A stretch of DNA of 16,700 nucleotides from JAZKJD01 sp040384585 (GCA_040384585.1 JAZKJD010000031.1:1-16700), one strand, 5' to 3'; positions 1 to 9,368 are shown, counted from the stretch's first letter. Numbers and translations are program-made. The notes: generated by a model from the sequence alone, not told the origin.

Positions 1-275
1 TCTATCGTTGAAAACGAGTTGGCTAGATGCAAATGAATTCGTGGGGATATTTCAGCTCGCAATGACGAAAAATGCTTTACTATCGCTTCAACCAAAAATT
101 AACTGTCTTTTCAATAGCTTACTTCATCCTAATGCATTTTTTGTAGCGTGCAAAGATCGTCGCGCTGTTTGATAGATGAATTATTAAAAAATAAGGAAGA
201 AGGGAGGTCAACAAAAGTTACGTCAACGAGGTTTTCAGCCAGGGTTAAATGTGGTTGAAACTTTAAAGACACACC
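1..275. other. Non-coding stretch downstream of pyk
   Basis: I see no convincing coding frame here on either strand. Positions 55-67, read on the minus strand, give CGTCATTGCGAGC, a 13-mer that from general knowledge recurs in dispersed intergenic repeats of several bacterial genomes. The match is short and no palindromic partner is visible, so a repeat assignment is only tentative. No strong hairpin plus T-run terminator for the pyk transcript was found by eye. The rest is AT-rich with no recognised site. Confidence 0.35.
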
Positions 276-1709
276 CTAAGGAACCTCTAAAATCTTGAGC
301 GTATTCGTCCCTCCCGCTGTCTGTAACAAATCACCATAAGTAATAAGGATACGATCCGCTTTACGCAAAACACCGTACTTTTTTAATTTAGCAATGGCTA
401 AATCATTGAGATACCGCTTATCTAACTTTTCGATATCGAAATAGATTGGATAAACCCCTCGGTAAAGTGTTAATCGACGCGTTGTTTGAACACTATGGGC
501 CAAGGCATAAATAGGAATCCCAGAGCGAATCCGGGACATCCACAAAGGTGTAGCACCCGATTCAGTTAATGCAATGATAGCTCTGATATTATAATGATTC
601 GCTGTGTACATAGCCGCCATGGCAATCGCTTCATCGGGTCGCTGAAACTGACATTCCACACGATGTCTTGATACCAGGGTTTTCGCTTGTTTTTCTGCTC
701 CCAAACAAATACGTGCCATTGCTGCAACAACCACTTCGGGATGATCGCCAGTCGCTGTTTCTGCTGACAACATAACCGCATCGGTTCCATCTAATACCGC
801 ATTGGCCACATCAAATACTTCTGCTCGTGTTGGAATAGCATTATGGATCATGGATTCCATCATTTGTGTGGCAGTAATAACGACTTTATCTAATGAACGC
901 GCACGCTGAATAATATGTTTTTGTACTGACGGTAATTCTGCATCGCCAATTTCCACACCTAAGTCGCCCCTTGCTACCATGACTGCATCAGAGGCTTTAA
1001 TGATTTCATCAATAATAGGTATCGCATCGCTACGTTCTATTTTTGCAATTAAACTTGCATTTCCTTTAGCTCTTTTTAATAAAGCACGTGCTTTTTTCAT
1101 ATCCGCTGCATTACGTGGAAACGAAATAGCGATATAATCCGCATTTAATTTAACGGCTATTCTTAAATCTTTTTTATCTTTAGGTGTCAATGCTTCAGCA
1201 GAAAGACCACCGCCTTTTCGATTAATTCCTTTGTTATTAGATAATTCACCACCCACGACGACTTTGCAAATAATTTTATTCTTTTGAACTTTAATAACTT
1301 TCAATACTAAACGTCCATCATCAAGTAATAACAAATCACCGCTGCGTACATCTTTCGGTAACCCTTTATAATCAATGCCCACCGAGTTCTCATCACCCCT
1401 ATCTTTGGGTAAATCGGCATCTAAAACAAATTGCCTCCCTTCTTTTAAAAAAACCTTGTCGAGTTTAAATCTTGCAATGCGGATCTTCGGTCCCTGTAAG
1501 TCCGCCATAATAGCAATTTCACGCCCCGCCTCTTTAGCGCACTCACGCACTACATTGGCGCGTCTTATATGATCTTCTGCTTTACCATGCGAAAAATTCA
1601 ATCGCACTACATCTAACCCAGCCGCTATCATCGCTGACAAAACGCCCTTTTTATCCGTAGCAGGACCCAATGTCGCTACAATTTTGGTTCTTTTAAGTCG
1701 ATTCATCAT
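276..1709 (-). CDS. pyk: Pyruvate kinase
   Basis: Cytosolic enzyme of the last glycolytic step: phosphoenolpyruvate plus ADP gives pyruvate plus ATP. The 477-residue length fits the family (about 470-480). Visible features are the N-terminal TKIVATLGPAT strand (residues 8-18), substrate and metal residues in RLNFSHG (36-42) and MADLQGPKIR (68-77), the family signature around the catalytic lysine (SLIAKIERSDA, K223 and E225), MVARGDLGVE (244-253) and TATQMMESM. The B domain lies at roughly 73-170 and the C-terminal domain starts near 350. Two adjacent ATGs (1709-1707 and 1706-1704) are possible starts behind an AGAGG ribosome-binding site. The first gives a 4-bp ATGA overlap with the pgk stop, so the two genes are probably translationally coupled. 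The product is a complete, ordinary housekeeping enzyme. Confidence 0.97.
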   Translation of the reverse strand: MMNRLKRTKIVATLGPATDKKGVLSAMIAAGLDVVRLNFSHGKAEDHIRRANVVRECAKEAGREIAIMADLQGPKIRIARFKLDKVFLKEGRQFVLDADLPKDRGDENSVGIDYKGLPKDVRSGDLLLLDDGRLVLKVIKVQKNKIICKVVVGGELSNNKGINRKGGGLSAEALTPKDKKDLRIAVKLNADYIAISFPRNAADMKKARALLKRAKGNASLIAKIERSDAIPIIDEIIKASDAVMVARGDLGVEIGDAELPSVQKHIIQRARSLDKVVITATQMMESMIHNAIPTRAEVFDVANAVLDGTDAVMLSAETATGDHPEVVVAAMARICLGAEKQAKTLVSRHRVECQFQRPDEAIAMAAMYTANHYNIRAIIALTESGATPLWMSRIRSGIPIYALAHSVQTTRRLTLYRGVYPIYFDIEKLDKRYLNDLAIAKLKKYGVLRKADRILITYGDLLQTAGGTNTLKILEVP

Positions 1710-2887
1710 TGACCTCTTGCACGTTCTTGTAACACCTGTAACACAGGAAATGTTTTTCCTTCGACAAATTCGAGAAAAGCACCTCCGCCTGTAGAAATAT
1801 AAGAGATCTTATCGCTAATTGCATATTTTTCGATGGCCGCCAAGGTATCACCTCCTCCTGCAATAGAAAAGGCGTTGCTATTGGCAATAGCGAGACTTAA
1901 CGCTAGCGTACCCTTTTCAAAGGGGGCTACTTCAAAAACGCCAATAGGTCCATTCCAAAGGATAGTAGCTGCCGATACTATAGATTGCTTATAAAGTTTA
2001 ATAGATTCTGGACCCATATCTAAAACCATTTCATCGCTTGCTATTTCTGTTAAGTTTCTAATATGTGTTTTCGCTGTTATAGAAATTTCTTTAGCTACGA
2101 TAACATCAATGGGTAAAACAATTTCAACGTGGTTTCGCTGCGCGACCGCAATTAAACGATGGGCTCCTTCAAGCAAACCTGTTTCAACTAAGGAGCGCCC
2201 TAGTTTATAGCCCTGTGCTGCCAAAAAAGTATTCGCAATCCCTCCCCCCACAATTAATGTGTCGACTTTATGTAGCAAAGAATCTAACACCTGTAATTTA
2301 CTAGAAACCTTAGAACCTCCAACAATAGCCAGTAACGGTCGCGCTGGATTTTGTAAAGCCTGCGTTAACGCATTTAATTCTGCTATCAATAATAATCCCG
2401 CACAGGCCTGTGGCGCAAACTGCGCCACTCCAACTGTCGACGCTTCATTACGATGCGCGCTAGCAAAAGCATCCATAACAAAAATATCACCTAATCCCGC
2501 TATTTTTTTTGCAAGAACTGGATCATTTTTCTTTTCTCCACGCTGAAAACGTACATTCTCGCAGAGCACGATTTCTCCTGGAACAATCTCAATCCCGTCT
2601 ATCCAGTCAGCAATAAATCTGACGGGGCAACCTAATAAGGTTTGTAGGCGCTTTGCAACAGGAGTCAAAGAAAATTCCGGCGTCACATGCCCTTCTTCCG
2701 GCCTATTGAGATGAGACAGTACAATAACAGCAGCGCCTTGTTCTAGGAGATATTGAAGCGTGGGTAAGACGGCTTGAATACGTGCATCACTGGTAATGTA
2801 TCCATTTTTCATGGGAACATTAAGATCTTCGCGAATAATGACGCGCTTCTGATGTAGATCTACATCTTTCACACTGACTAAAGACAT
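1706..2887 (-). CDS. pgk: Phosphoglycerate kinase
   Basis: Cytosolic glycolytic enzyme that transfers a phosphate from 1,3-bisphosphoglycerate to ADP. I start it at the ATG at 2887-2885 (MSLVSVKDVDL, 393 aa). An ATG four codons upstream (2899) is also open, but its AGG sits directly against it, whereas 2887 has AGGA about 11 nt upstream and gives the N-terminus usual for the family. Family features are the substrate-binding REDLNVP motif, SHLNRP (usually SHLGRP), GGSKVSSK, the hinge-side LWNGPIGVFE, and the C-terminal GGGDT and STGGGAFLE nucleotide-site motifs. It lies 56 bp downstream of mfd on the same strand and overlaps the pyk start. The gap and tkt genes that often precede pgk in gammaproteobacteria are not adjacent here. 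Confidence 0.96.
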   Translation of the reverse strand: MSLVSVKDVDLHQKRVIIREDLNVPMKNGYITSDARIQAVLPTLQYLLEQGAAVIVLSHLNRPEEGHVTPEFSLTPVAKRLQTLLGCPVRFIADWIDGIEIVPGEIVLCENVRFQRGEKKNDPVLAKKIAGLGDIFVMDAFASAHRNEASTVGVAQFAPQACAGLLLIAELNALTQALQNPARPLLAIVGGSKVSSKLQVLDSLLHKVDTLIVGGGIANTFLAAQGYKLGRSLVETGLLEGAHRLIAVAQRNHVEIVLPIDVIVAKEISITAKTHIRNLTEIASDEMVLDMGPESIKLYKQSIVSAATILWNGPIGVFEVAPFEKGTLALSLAIANSNAFSIAGGGDTLAAIEKYAISDKISYISTGGGAFLEFVEGKTFPVLQVLQERARGQ

Positions 2888-2955
2888 AAAACGACACATC
2901 CTAGCTTATCAATAGACCTCTCGCATAAGCTGCGTGATAGACTTGGTTTCATCGT

Positions 2956-5900
2956 TTATACCCTAAGTTTATATAGTAAATCAAAAAGATACTTGATGCG
3001 TAATTCGGCGCTAGCTTGTTCGGCGATAAAACGTATACGAGAAGGGCCCTCTAGCTTATATTGCGCTGGGTTTTTCTGAATCAGTTGGATAATAGTAATG
3101 GGGTTAATACAGGGATTTGTAATAAATTCAATAACGCCGCCTTGTGGACCCGCATTTATTTTTTTTATACCTAATTGTTGGGCTAATAATTTTAGCTCGG
3201 CTATCTGAAAGAGATTTTTTATTGGCTCAGATAATAAACCAAAACGATCGATCATTTCTACCTGTAAAGCTTCAAACTGATCTTTATTTTTTACACTGGC
3301 AATGCGTTTATATAACACTAAACGAGTATGTACGTCCGGTAAATAAGGTTCTGGAATCAAAGCAGAAATTTGCAAGTCAATTTCTGGTCCTCGATCGGAA
3401 ACAATCTCTTTCACCACTGGAAGCTTACCGGATTTTAACGCGTTGACCGTTTGCTCAAGCAATTCCATATATAAGGAAAATCCAATACTGTGCATATTAC
3501 CACTTTGTTGCTCACCTAATAATTCCCCGGCTCCGCGAATCTCTAAATCATGCGTCGCTAAGGTAAATCCAGCACCTAGATCCTCTAAAGCACTTAACGC
3601 ATCTAAACGCTTGATAGCATCAGCGGTCATAACGTTTTTCGATGGTGTCATTAAATAGGCATAGGCTTGATGGTGCGATCGTCCTACCCGTCCGCGCAAT
3701 TGATGGAGTTGCGCTAAACCAAACTTATCGGCACGATCAATAATAATAGTATTCGCTGTGGGTATATCAATTCCTGTCTCGATAATAGTGGTACAAACCA
3801 ATACATTAAAACGTTGATGATAAAAGTCAGCCATAATACGTTCAAGTTCGCGTTCGCGTAATTGGCCATGAGCAATTTGAATGTGTGCTTCAGGTACTAA
3901 AGCTTCGAGTTCTTGCGCCGTTTTTACTATAGTTTGTACCTGATTATGCAAAAAATAAACCTGCCCACCACGTAATAACTCACGCAGAATCGCTTCGCGC
4001 ATTAAACGAGTATTACGCATTTGTACGAAGGTTTTAATCGATAAACGCCGTGCCGGTGGCGTTGCGATAATGGATAATTCTCGTAATCCAGAAAAAGCCA
4101 TATGTAATGTGCGTGGTATCGGCGTAGCCGTTAAACTTAAAATATCGACTTCGGAACGCAATGATTTTAAACGTTCTTTTTGTTGTACACCGAAACGATG
4201 CTCTTCATCAATAATTAATAAGCCTAAACGCGGAAACTGTAATTCCTTATTTAATACCTTATGCGTTCCAATAAGGATATCAATATGGCCTAGTTTTAAG
4301 CGTTTCTGAATATTTTTTTGCTCAACTATGGAGCGAAAACGTGAAATCATTTCAATCTGTACTGGCCATTCGGCAAACCGATCAGAAAAATTTTGATAAT
4401 GCTGCTGGGCTAATAGCGTAGTCGGAACTAAAATAATCACTTGTTTGTTGGATTGTATCGCTAAAAATGCAGCGCGCATGGCCACTTCTGTTTTTCCAAA
4501 ACCAACATCTCCACAGATCAATCGGTCCATGGGCTTTCCTGATGTCATATCATCAATGACCTGCCTAATAGCTTGTTCTTGGTCTTGTGTTTCTGTAAAA
4601 GGAAATTGTGCAGAAAAAACACGGTAGTTTTCATCAGGTAAATTAAAACTAAAACCTTTTTGCGCTTCGCGGCGTGCATAAACATCGAGTAATTCCGCTG
4701 CAACATCTTGCATCTGCTCAGCCGCTTTTCGTTTAGCCTTTTCCCATTGATCGCTACCTAAGCGATGCAAAGGAGCATGTTCAGACTCACCACCACTGTA
4801 GCGACTAATTAAATCAAGCGAGGAAATCGGAACGTACAATTTCGCATTATCAGCATACTCGAGAATTAAAAACTCACTCTCTTGCTCACCTACATTGATG
4901 TGCTGCAATCCCCGATAACGGCCAATTCCATAATCAATATGTACGACAGGATCTCCTAGGCTTAATTCCGCTAAATTGCGTACAATCGCTTGACTGTCTA
5001 CACCTTTTACTTTTCGTTGGCGCTGCATAACATGCTGACCAAAGAGCTGTGCTTCGGTAATTAATGCATACGGTGGATTGGAAAAATAAAAACCTTCTTC
5101 TAGCGGCGCAATGATAATGTTCAAAGAATCGGATGTTTGTAGAAATTCATCCCATGTTTCACAACGTTTAGGCCGAGTAGAGAGATTTTTTAATAGATCA
5201 AATAATACTTCTCGCCGCCCTGCACTTTCCACACAAAACAAAACGCTAGCTTTTGCACTAGATAAAAATTCCTTTAAAAAAAGCTGTAGTCTTGATAAAG
5301 GCTGTTCTAACTTGTGATCAATCGTGATATTCGGAAAAGTTTCTATAGGAAAATTATAATGCGCAGCTTCTATGCCCAATGGAGATTGCTGCAATATAAT
5401 GCGTGGAAATTGTTTAAGCCTTGCAAATAATTCATCCAAAACAACATATAATTGTGCCGGTGCTAATATCGGTCGTTCAATATCATGCCGCAGTTGCTCA
5501 TAACGCTCATTGATCTCTAAACAAAAATGCTGGGCAGACGAATGAATATCATTTATTTCTATAAGTAACGCCGTGCTGGGTAAATAATCCAGCAATAACT
5601 GTGTTTGCGAAAAAAATAAGGGGAGATAATATTCAATCCCCGCCGGAGCATAAGCTTGACTAACGGCTTCATATAGCGGGCAGTTTAATGGATTGCCTAT
5701 AAAATTTTCACGCCATTGTTGCCTAAATTGACTGATCGCTGTTTCAGATAAAGGAAATTCTCTGGCGGGAAGCAAATCAATTTTTTCTAGTTTTTCAGTT
5801 GAGCGCTGCGTATCCGGATCAAACTGACGAATACTATCAATTTCATCATCCAAAAAATCGAGGCGATAAGGGTTATCACACCCCATTGGAAAGATATCCA

Positions 5901-6417
5901 AAATAGATCCACGCACTGCAAATTCGCCACGCGTCAAAACCTGCGAAACACAGTGATAACCCGCTTTTTGTAGTCCTTGACGCATTTCATCGATATCTCT
6001 TTTTTCCCCGCAGTGCACATGCAATCCGGTTGATTGACTGTAGCGTAGCGGCGGTAGTCGTTGCATCAAGGTGGTAACAGGCACTAACAATAGTCCCCGT
6101 TTTACATAAGGAAGTTGTGTTAAAGTCGATAAACGCTGTGAAATAATATCTTGATGTGGTGAAAAATGATCGTAAGGCAGGGTCTCCCAGTCAGGAAAAA
6201 TTAATATTTTCAGCCCCGGTGAAAAGAATTTTAATGCTGCCTCTAAACGATTTGCCGTTAAGGTATCGGGTGTAATCACTAAAATAACACCGGATTGCTT
6301 ATTGGCTATCTCGCTTAAAACGAGTGCAATACTATCTTGTTGCAGATTACCTAAACGCAGACGCTGATCGGATTTTGTTGGAATAGAAAAATTAAAAATT
6401 TCAGAAATAGAGATCAT
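2956..6417 (-). CDS. mfd: Transcription-repair coupling factor Mfd
   Basis: ATP-driven DNA translocase that removes RNA polymerase stalled at DNA lesions and recruits UvrA, coupling transcription to nucleotide excision repair. Its 1153 residues match the family (E. coli about 1148). In order: a UvrB-like N-terminal module without an ATPase site (about 20-400, with the PDWETLPYD region at 75-83), the RNA-polymerase-interacting domain (about 485-555, LGDPVVHIDYGIGRYRG), then the RecG-like helicase motor with Walker A GDVGFGKT (636-643), DEEH (737-740), TATPIPRT, the ETGIDIP and QLRGRVGRS motifs, and a C-terminal TRCF domain (about 1000-1150). All motor motifs appear intact. It starts 37 bp downstream of mnmG with only a weak ribosome-binding site, which suggests read-through from mnmG. 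Confidence 0.97.
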   Translation of the reverse strand: MISISEIFNFSIPTKSDQRLRLGNLQQDSIALVLSEIANKQSGVILVITPDTLTANRLEAALKFFSPGLKILIFPDWETLPYDHFSPHQDIISQRLSTLTQLPYVKRGLLLVPVTTLMQRLPPLRYSQSTGLHVHCGEKRDIDEMRQGLQKAGYHCVSQVLTRGEFAVRGSILDIFPMGCDNPYRLDFLDDEIDSIRQFDPDTQRSTEKLEKIDLLPAREFPLSETAISQFRQQWRENFIGNPLNCPLYEAVSQAYAPAGIEYYLPLFFSQTQLLLDYLPSTALLIEINDIHSSAQHFCLEINERYEQLRHDIERPILAPAQLYVVLDELFARLKQFPRIILQQSPLGIEAAHYNFPIETFPNITIDHKLEQPLSRLQLFLKEFLSSAKASVLFCVESAGRREVLFDLLKNLSTRPKRCETWDEFLQTSDSLNIIIAPLEEGFYFSNPPYALITEAQLFGQHVMQRQRKVKGVDSQAIVRNLAELSLGDPVVHIDYGIGRYRGLQHINVGEQESEFLILEYADNAKLYVPISSLDLISRYSGGESEHAPLHRLGSDQWEKAKRKAAEQMQDVAAELLDVYARREAQKGFSFNLPDENYRVFSAQFPFTETQDQEQAIRQVIDDMTSGKPMDRLICGDVGFGKTEVAMRAAFLAIQSNKQVIILVPTTLLAQQHYQNFSDRFAEWPVQIEMISRFRSIVEQKNIQKRLKLGHIDILIGTHKVLNKELQFPRLGLLIIDEEHRFGVQQKERLKSLRSEVDILSLTATPIPRTLHMAFSGLRELSIIATPPARRLSIKTFVQMRNTRLMREAILRELLRGGQVYFLHNQVQTIVKTAQELEALVPEAHIQIAHGQLRERELERIMADFYHQRFNVLVCTTIIETGIDIPTANTIIIDRADKFGLAQLHQLRGRVGRSHHQAYAYLMTPSKNVMTADAIKRLDALSALEDLGAGFTLATHDLEIRGAGELLGEQQSGNMHSIGFSLYMELLEQTVNALKSGKLPVVKEIVSDRGPEIDLQISALIPEPYLPDVHTRLVLYKRIASVKNKDQFEALQVEMIDRFGLLSEPIKNLFQIAELKLLAQQLGIKKINAGPQGGVIEFITNPCINPITIIQLIQKNPAQYKLEGPSRIRFIAEQASAELRIKYLFDLLYKLRV

Positions 6418-6454
6418 TTTTTAGATGTCACTTCAGTTTGTCTTATGATGTTTG

Positions 6455-8341
6455 CTATTTTTCTTTTTCGTTCTGACGTTTTTTTATATGGACTAGTAAC
6501 AAAGAGATAGCGGCCGGCGTTACGCCTGGAATACGTGATGCTTGACCTAAGGTCAACGGCTTATGCTGATTTAATTTTTCTCGTACTTCATTAGAAAGCC
6601 CTTTAATCATGTGATAATCTAAATTCACAGACAATGAAATAGCTTCATAACGTGCTTGGCGTTGAATTTCATTGAGCTGACGTTCGATATAACCCTGATA
6701 TTTCGCTTGAATCTCAATTTGCTCACCCATCTGCGGATCGCAAATACCGGGGCCTAAGCCCTCAATTTTCATCAATTTTCTATAACTTAGTTCAGGTCGT
6801 GCTAATAATTCAGAAACATGATACTCGCGCGTCAAGGCTTGTTGCAAATAAATTTCTACGCCAGCACTTTCTGCCGTTTGTGGTCTAATACAACGCTTTT
6901 GCAAACGTTGCTGTTCTTTTTCTATAGTATCGCGTTTATTAGATACGATTTTCCAACGCGTTTCGTCGATTAAACCTGAACGATAAGCCGATTCACTTAA
7001 ACGTAGGTCTGCATTATCCTCGCGAAGCAATAAACGATATTCAGCTCGACTGGTAAACATGCGATACGGCTCTAAAGTACCTTGGGTAATTAAATCATCG
7101 ATCAAAACCCCAATATAGGCTTCATCACGCCGTGGCCACCACGCTGATTTTTCTTGTGCCTTTCTTGCTGCATTAAAACCAGCAATCAAACCCTGAGCTG
7201 CCGCTTCTTCATAGCCTGTTGTCCCATTAATTTGGCCTGCAAAAAATAAATTTTCCAAAATACGAGATTCTAAAGAAGGCAATAAATCACGCGGATCAAA
7301 AAAATCATACTCTATCGCATAGCCAGGGCGGGTAATATGTGCATGTCTTAAACCTTCGATACTATGCACCAACTCGACTTGCACCTCGAAAGGTAAACTT
7401 GTCGAGATTCCATTGGGATAAACTTCATGGGTGTTAAGACCTTCTGGTTCCAAAAAGATTTGGTGCGCTACTTTGTCGGAAAATCGAACCACTTTATCTT
7501 CAATGGATGGGCAATAACGAGGGCCTACCCCGCCTATCATACCGCTATAAATGGGAGAACGATCTAAACCCGAACGAATGATTTCATGGGTAGTTTCATT
7601 GGTGTGAGTAATATAACAACTGATTTGCGCGGGATGTTCTTCTGCTTTCCCCGAATAAGAGAATACGGGTAAAGGAAACTCGCTAGGCTGCTCTAAGAGT
7701 CGCTTATAATCAATGGTTCGTCCGTCTAGGCGTGGAGGTGTTCCGGTTTTTAAACGATTAATCCGTAAAGGTAATTGACGTAATCGCTCAGCCAAATGAT
7801 CCGCTGCAGGATCGCCGGCACGCCCCCCTTGCGATTGCTGTAACCCGATATGAATTTTGCCAGATAAAAAAGTTCCTGCAGTCAATACCACCGTTTTGCT
7901 ATAAAAACGAATACCTGTTTGTGTAATAACCCCCTTAATATGGTCATTTTCCCAGATTAGCTCATCGACAGCCTGTTGAAAAATAAGTAAATTGACTTGA
8001 TTCTCTAAAACATTACGAATCGCTTGCTTATATAAATTACGATCCACTTGTGCCCGCGTTGCCCGGACAGCAGGACCTTTGCTCGCATTGAGTACGCGCC
8101 ATTGTATCCCCGCGTTATCAGCAGCACGAGCCATCGCACCACCCAAGGCATCGATTTCTTTGACTAGTTGACTCTTACCAATCCCTCCAATAGAAGGGTT
8201 ACAAGAAAGTTGGCCCAGGGTTTCAATATTATGGGTTAACAATAGAGTTGCCGCCCCCGCGCGTGCCGAAGCTAAAGCAGCCTCTGTTCCGGCGTGACCT
8301 CCACCCACAATGATGACATCAAATTCTTTAAAGCGCTGCAT
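6455..8341 (-). CDS. mnmG: tRNA uridine-34 5-carboxymethylaminomethyl modification enzyme MnmG (GidA)
   Basis: FAD-dependent subunit of the MnmE-MnmG complex, which places the cmnm5 or nm5 group on wobble uridine 34 of certain tRNAs. The 628-aa length is nearly identical to the E. coli protein. The N-terminus carries the dinucleotide-binding motif IVGGGHAGTEAA (11-22). The GidA family signatures GPRYCPSIEDK and PGYAIEYDFFDPRDL follow, and the GQINGTTGYEEAAAQG stretch forms part of the second FAD segment. The C-terminal helical domain (SRIPGVTPAAISLLL) that binds MnmE is present. The rsmG gene often found after mnmG is not here; mfd follows instead. The start ATG at 8341 is only 30 bp from a MITE-like element, which may have replaced or supplied part of the promoter. 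Confidence 0.97.
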   Translation of the reverse strand: MQRFKEFDVIIVGGGHAGTEAALASARAGAATLLLTHNIETLGQLSCNPSIGGIGKSQLVKEIDALGGAMARAADNAGIQWRVLNASKGPAVRATRAQVDRNLYKQAIRNVLENQVNLLIFQQAVDELIWENDHIKGVITQTGIRFYSKTVVLTAGTFLSGKIHIGLQQSQGGRAGDPAADHLAERLRQLPLRINRLKTGTPPRLDGRTIDYKRLLEQPSEFPLPVFSYSGKAEEHPAQISCYITHTNETTHEIIRSGLDRSPIYSGMIGGVGPRYCPSIEDKVVRFSDKVAHQIFLEPEGLNTHEVYPNGISTSLPFEVQVELVHSIEGLRHAHITRPGYAIEYDFFDPRDLLPSLESRILENLFFAGQINGTTGYEEAAAQGLIAGFNAARKAQEKSAWWPRRDEAYIGVLIDDLITQGTLEPYRMFTSRAEYRLLLREDNADLRLSESAYRSGLIDETRWKIVSNKRDTIEKEQQRLQKRCIRPQTAESAGVEIYLQQALTREYHVSELLARPELSYRKLMKIEGLGPGICDPQMGEQIEIQAKYQGYIERQLNEIQRQARYEAISLSVNLDYHMIKGLSNEVREKLNQHKPLTLGQASRIPGVTPAAISLLLVHIKKRQNEKEK

Positions 8342-8370
8342 GGTTTTTAGTTTATTTCTTTATTAGCTAT

Positions 8371-8501
8371 CTCGGCACAGGACAAAAAATAGGTGAGGCG
8401 GTCCTGCCACTGGATGCGCTTTTTTTTGCCAGCTTACGCCACAAAAAAGAAGCTAGCATCCGTGTCACCCACCTCTTTTTAAATTTTTGTCCTGTCCTGA
8501 G
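8371..8501. mobile_element. MITE-like element, 131 bp, with flanking 9-bp duplication
   Basis: The ends are inverted repeats. The left end (8371-8388) reads CTCGGCACAGGACAAAAA; the right end (8501-8484, read on the minus strand) reads CTCAGGACAGGACAAAAA, 16 of 18 identical. Immediately outside lies the same 9-mer ATTAGCTAT on both sides (8362-8370 and 8502-8510), as expected for a target-site duplication. The interior continues as an imperfect palindrome: GGTGAGG faces CCACCTC, and CACTGGATGC faces GCATCCGTG, with the turn near 8428-8441. The RNA or single strand could therefore fold into one long hairpin. It has no coding capacity. The 9-bp duplication suggests mobilisation by a DDE transposase of an insertion sequence elsewhere; I cannot name the family. 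It sits between the divergent mnmG and FKBP genes. Confidence 0.72.
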
Positions 8502-8512
8502 ATTAGCTATAG

Positions 8513-8541
8513 TTTTCTAGCCCAATATAAGGCAATATAAC
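8513..8541 (+). promoter_or_regulatory. Possible promoter of the FKBP gene
   Basis: TATAAC at 8536-8541 (5/6 to the -10 consensus) lies 17 bp after a poor -35 match, TTTTCT (8513-8518). A second TATAAG (8526-8531) is equally plausible as the -10. Both lie just outside the right end of the MITE-like element, so the insertion left this promoter's core intact or created its upstream part. Assigned by eye only. Confidence 0.3.
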
Positions 8542-8576
8542 GGTTTTTTAATCTCATTCCCCAAAGAGGAATCCCA

Positions 8577-9332
8577 ATGACAAGATTATCTGTCCTTTCT
8601 ACCCTCATTGCTAGTTTATTCATTAGCTCATCTGTGTTGGCAGCACAGAGTACCTCTACCCCAACGGCTAATCAACTTAACTCAGACAAGCATAAAATAG
8701 TCGCTGGCTTCAAAACCAATAAGGAACAAATAAGCTACAGTATCGGCGTCGATCTTGGTGAAAATTTTAAAGCACAGGGAATAGACATCGACCCCTCCGT
8801 ACTCGCTAAAGGTTTAACCGATGCAATACATGGAAAAACATTATTATCACAGGCACAGATGGTGGATATATTGAAAAACTTTCAACAACAGCTTATCAGT
8901 AAAAAAGAAGCTGAACTTAAAACCTTAAGTAATAAAAATAAACAACAAGGCGATGCTTATTTAGCAGCGAATAAAAATAAACCTGGTATTATCACAACGC
9001 AAAGTGGTATTCAATATAAGGTGATCAATCCTGGTAGCGGTACAAGCCCTATAGACAATTCAATGGTAAAAGTGGACTATACCGGCAGCTTTATCGATGG
9101 GACTGTTTTTGATAAATCGAAAAGCCCTGTTACCTTCTCTATTAATAATGTGATTCCCGGATGGACTGAAGTTTTAAAACTGATGAAACCGGGTTCTACC
9201 TTTCAAGTCGCTATTCCACCCCAACTTGCCTACGGCGAACACGGTGTTGCTAAAGCAATTGGACCTAATCAAACGCTTTTATTTACTATTCACCTCATTG
9301 AAGTAAAGAAAAACGAAAGCAAGCCAGCTTAG
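8577..9332 (+). CDS. FKBP-type peptidyl-prolyl cis-trans isomerase, Mip/FkpA type, secreted
   Basis: Predicted periplasmic or surface foldase that catalyses proline cis-trans isomerisation. The 251-aa protein begins with a signal peptide: basic start, hydrophobic core at about 5-20, likely cleavage after VLA or VLAA (residues 20-23). Residues about 45-145 form the helical FKBP N-terminal dimerisation domain typical of Mip and FkpA. Residues about 150-245 are the FKBP catalytic domain. All the usual pocket residues are visible: Y168 (VDYTG), F178-D179, V202-I203 and W206 (VIPGW), Y219 (LAYG) and F236. The start follows AGAGGA at 8 bp. It stands alone on the plus strand with a hairpin downstream. 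Mip homologues aid infection of macrophages in Legionella and Coxiella; a similar role here is inference. Confidence 0.93.
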   Translation: MTRLSVLSTLIASLFISSSVLAAQSTSTPTANQLNSDKHKIVAGFKTNKEQISYSIGVDLGENFKAQGIDIDPSVLAKGLTDAIHGKTLLSQAQMVDILKNFQQQLISKKEAELKTLSNKNKQQGDAYLAANKNKPGIITTQSGIQYKVINPGSGTSPIDNSMVKVDYTGSFIDGTVFDKSKSPVTFSINNVIPGWTEVLKLMKPGSTFQVAIPPQLAYGEHGVAKAIGPNQTLLFTIHLIEVKKNESKPA

Positions 9333-9368
9333 TCCTTAGTCTGTTCGTAGCTGACAATACGAAACTAC

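Noticed and set aside
2903..2931. AGCTTAT/ATAAGCT inverted repeat between mfd and pgk as a terminator
   Set aside because: The stem is only 7 bp and AT-rich with a 15-nt loop and no T-run; the genes are more likely co-transcribed.
8371..8501. Palindromic stretch as a riboswitch or bidirectional terminator
   Set aside because: The flanking 9-bp duplication and matched ends are better explained by transposition, although the hairpin could still affect transcripts.
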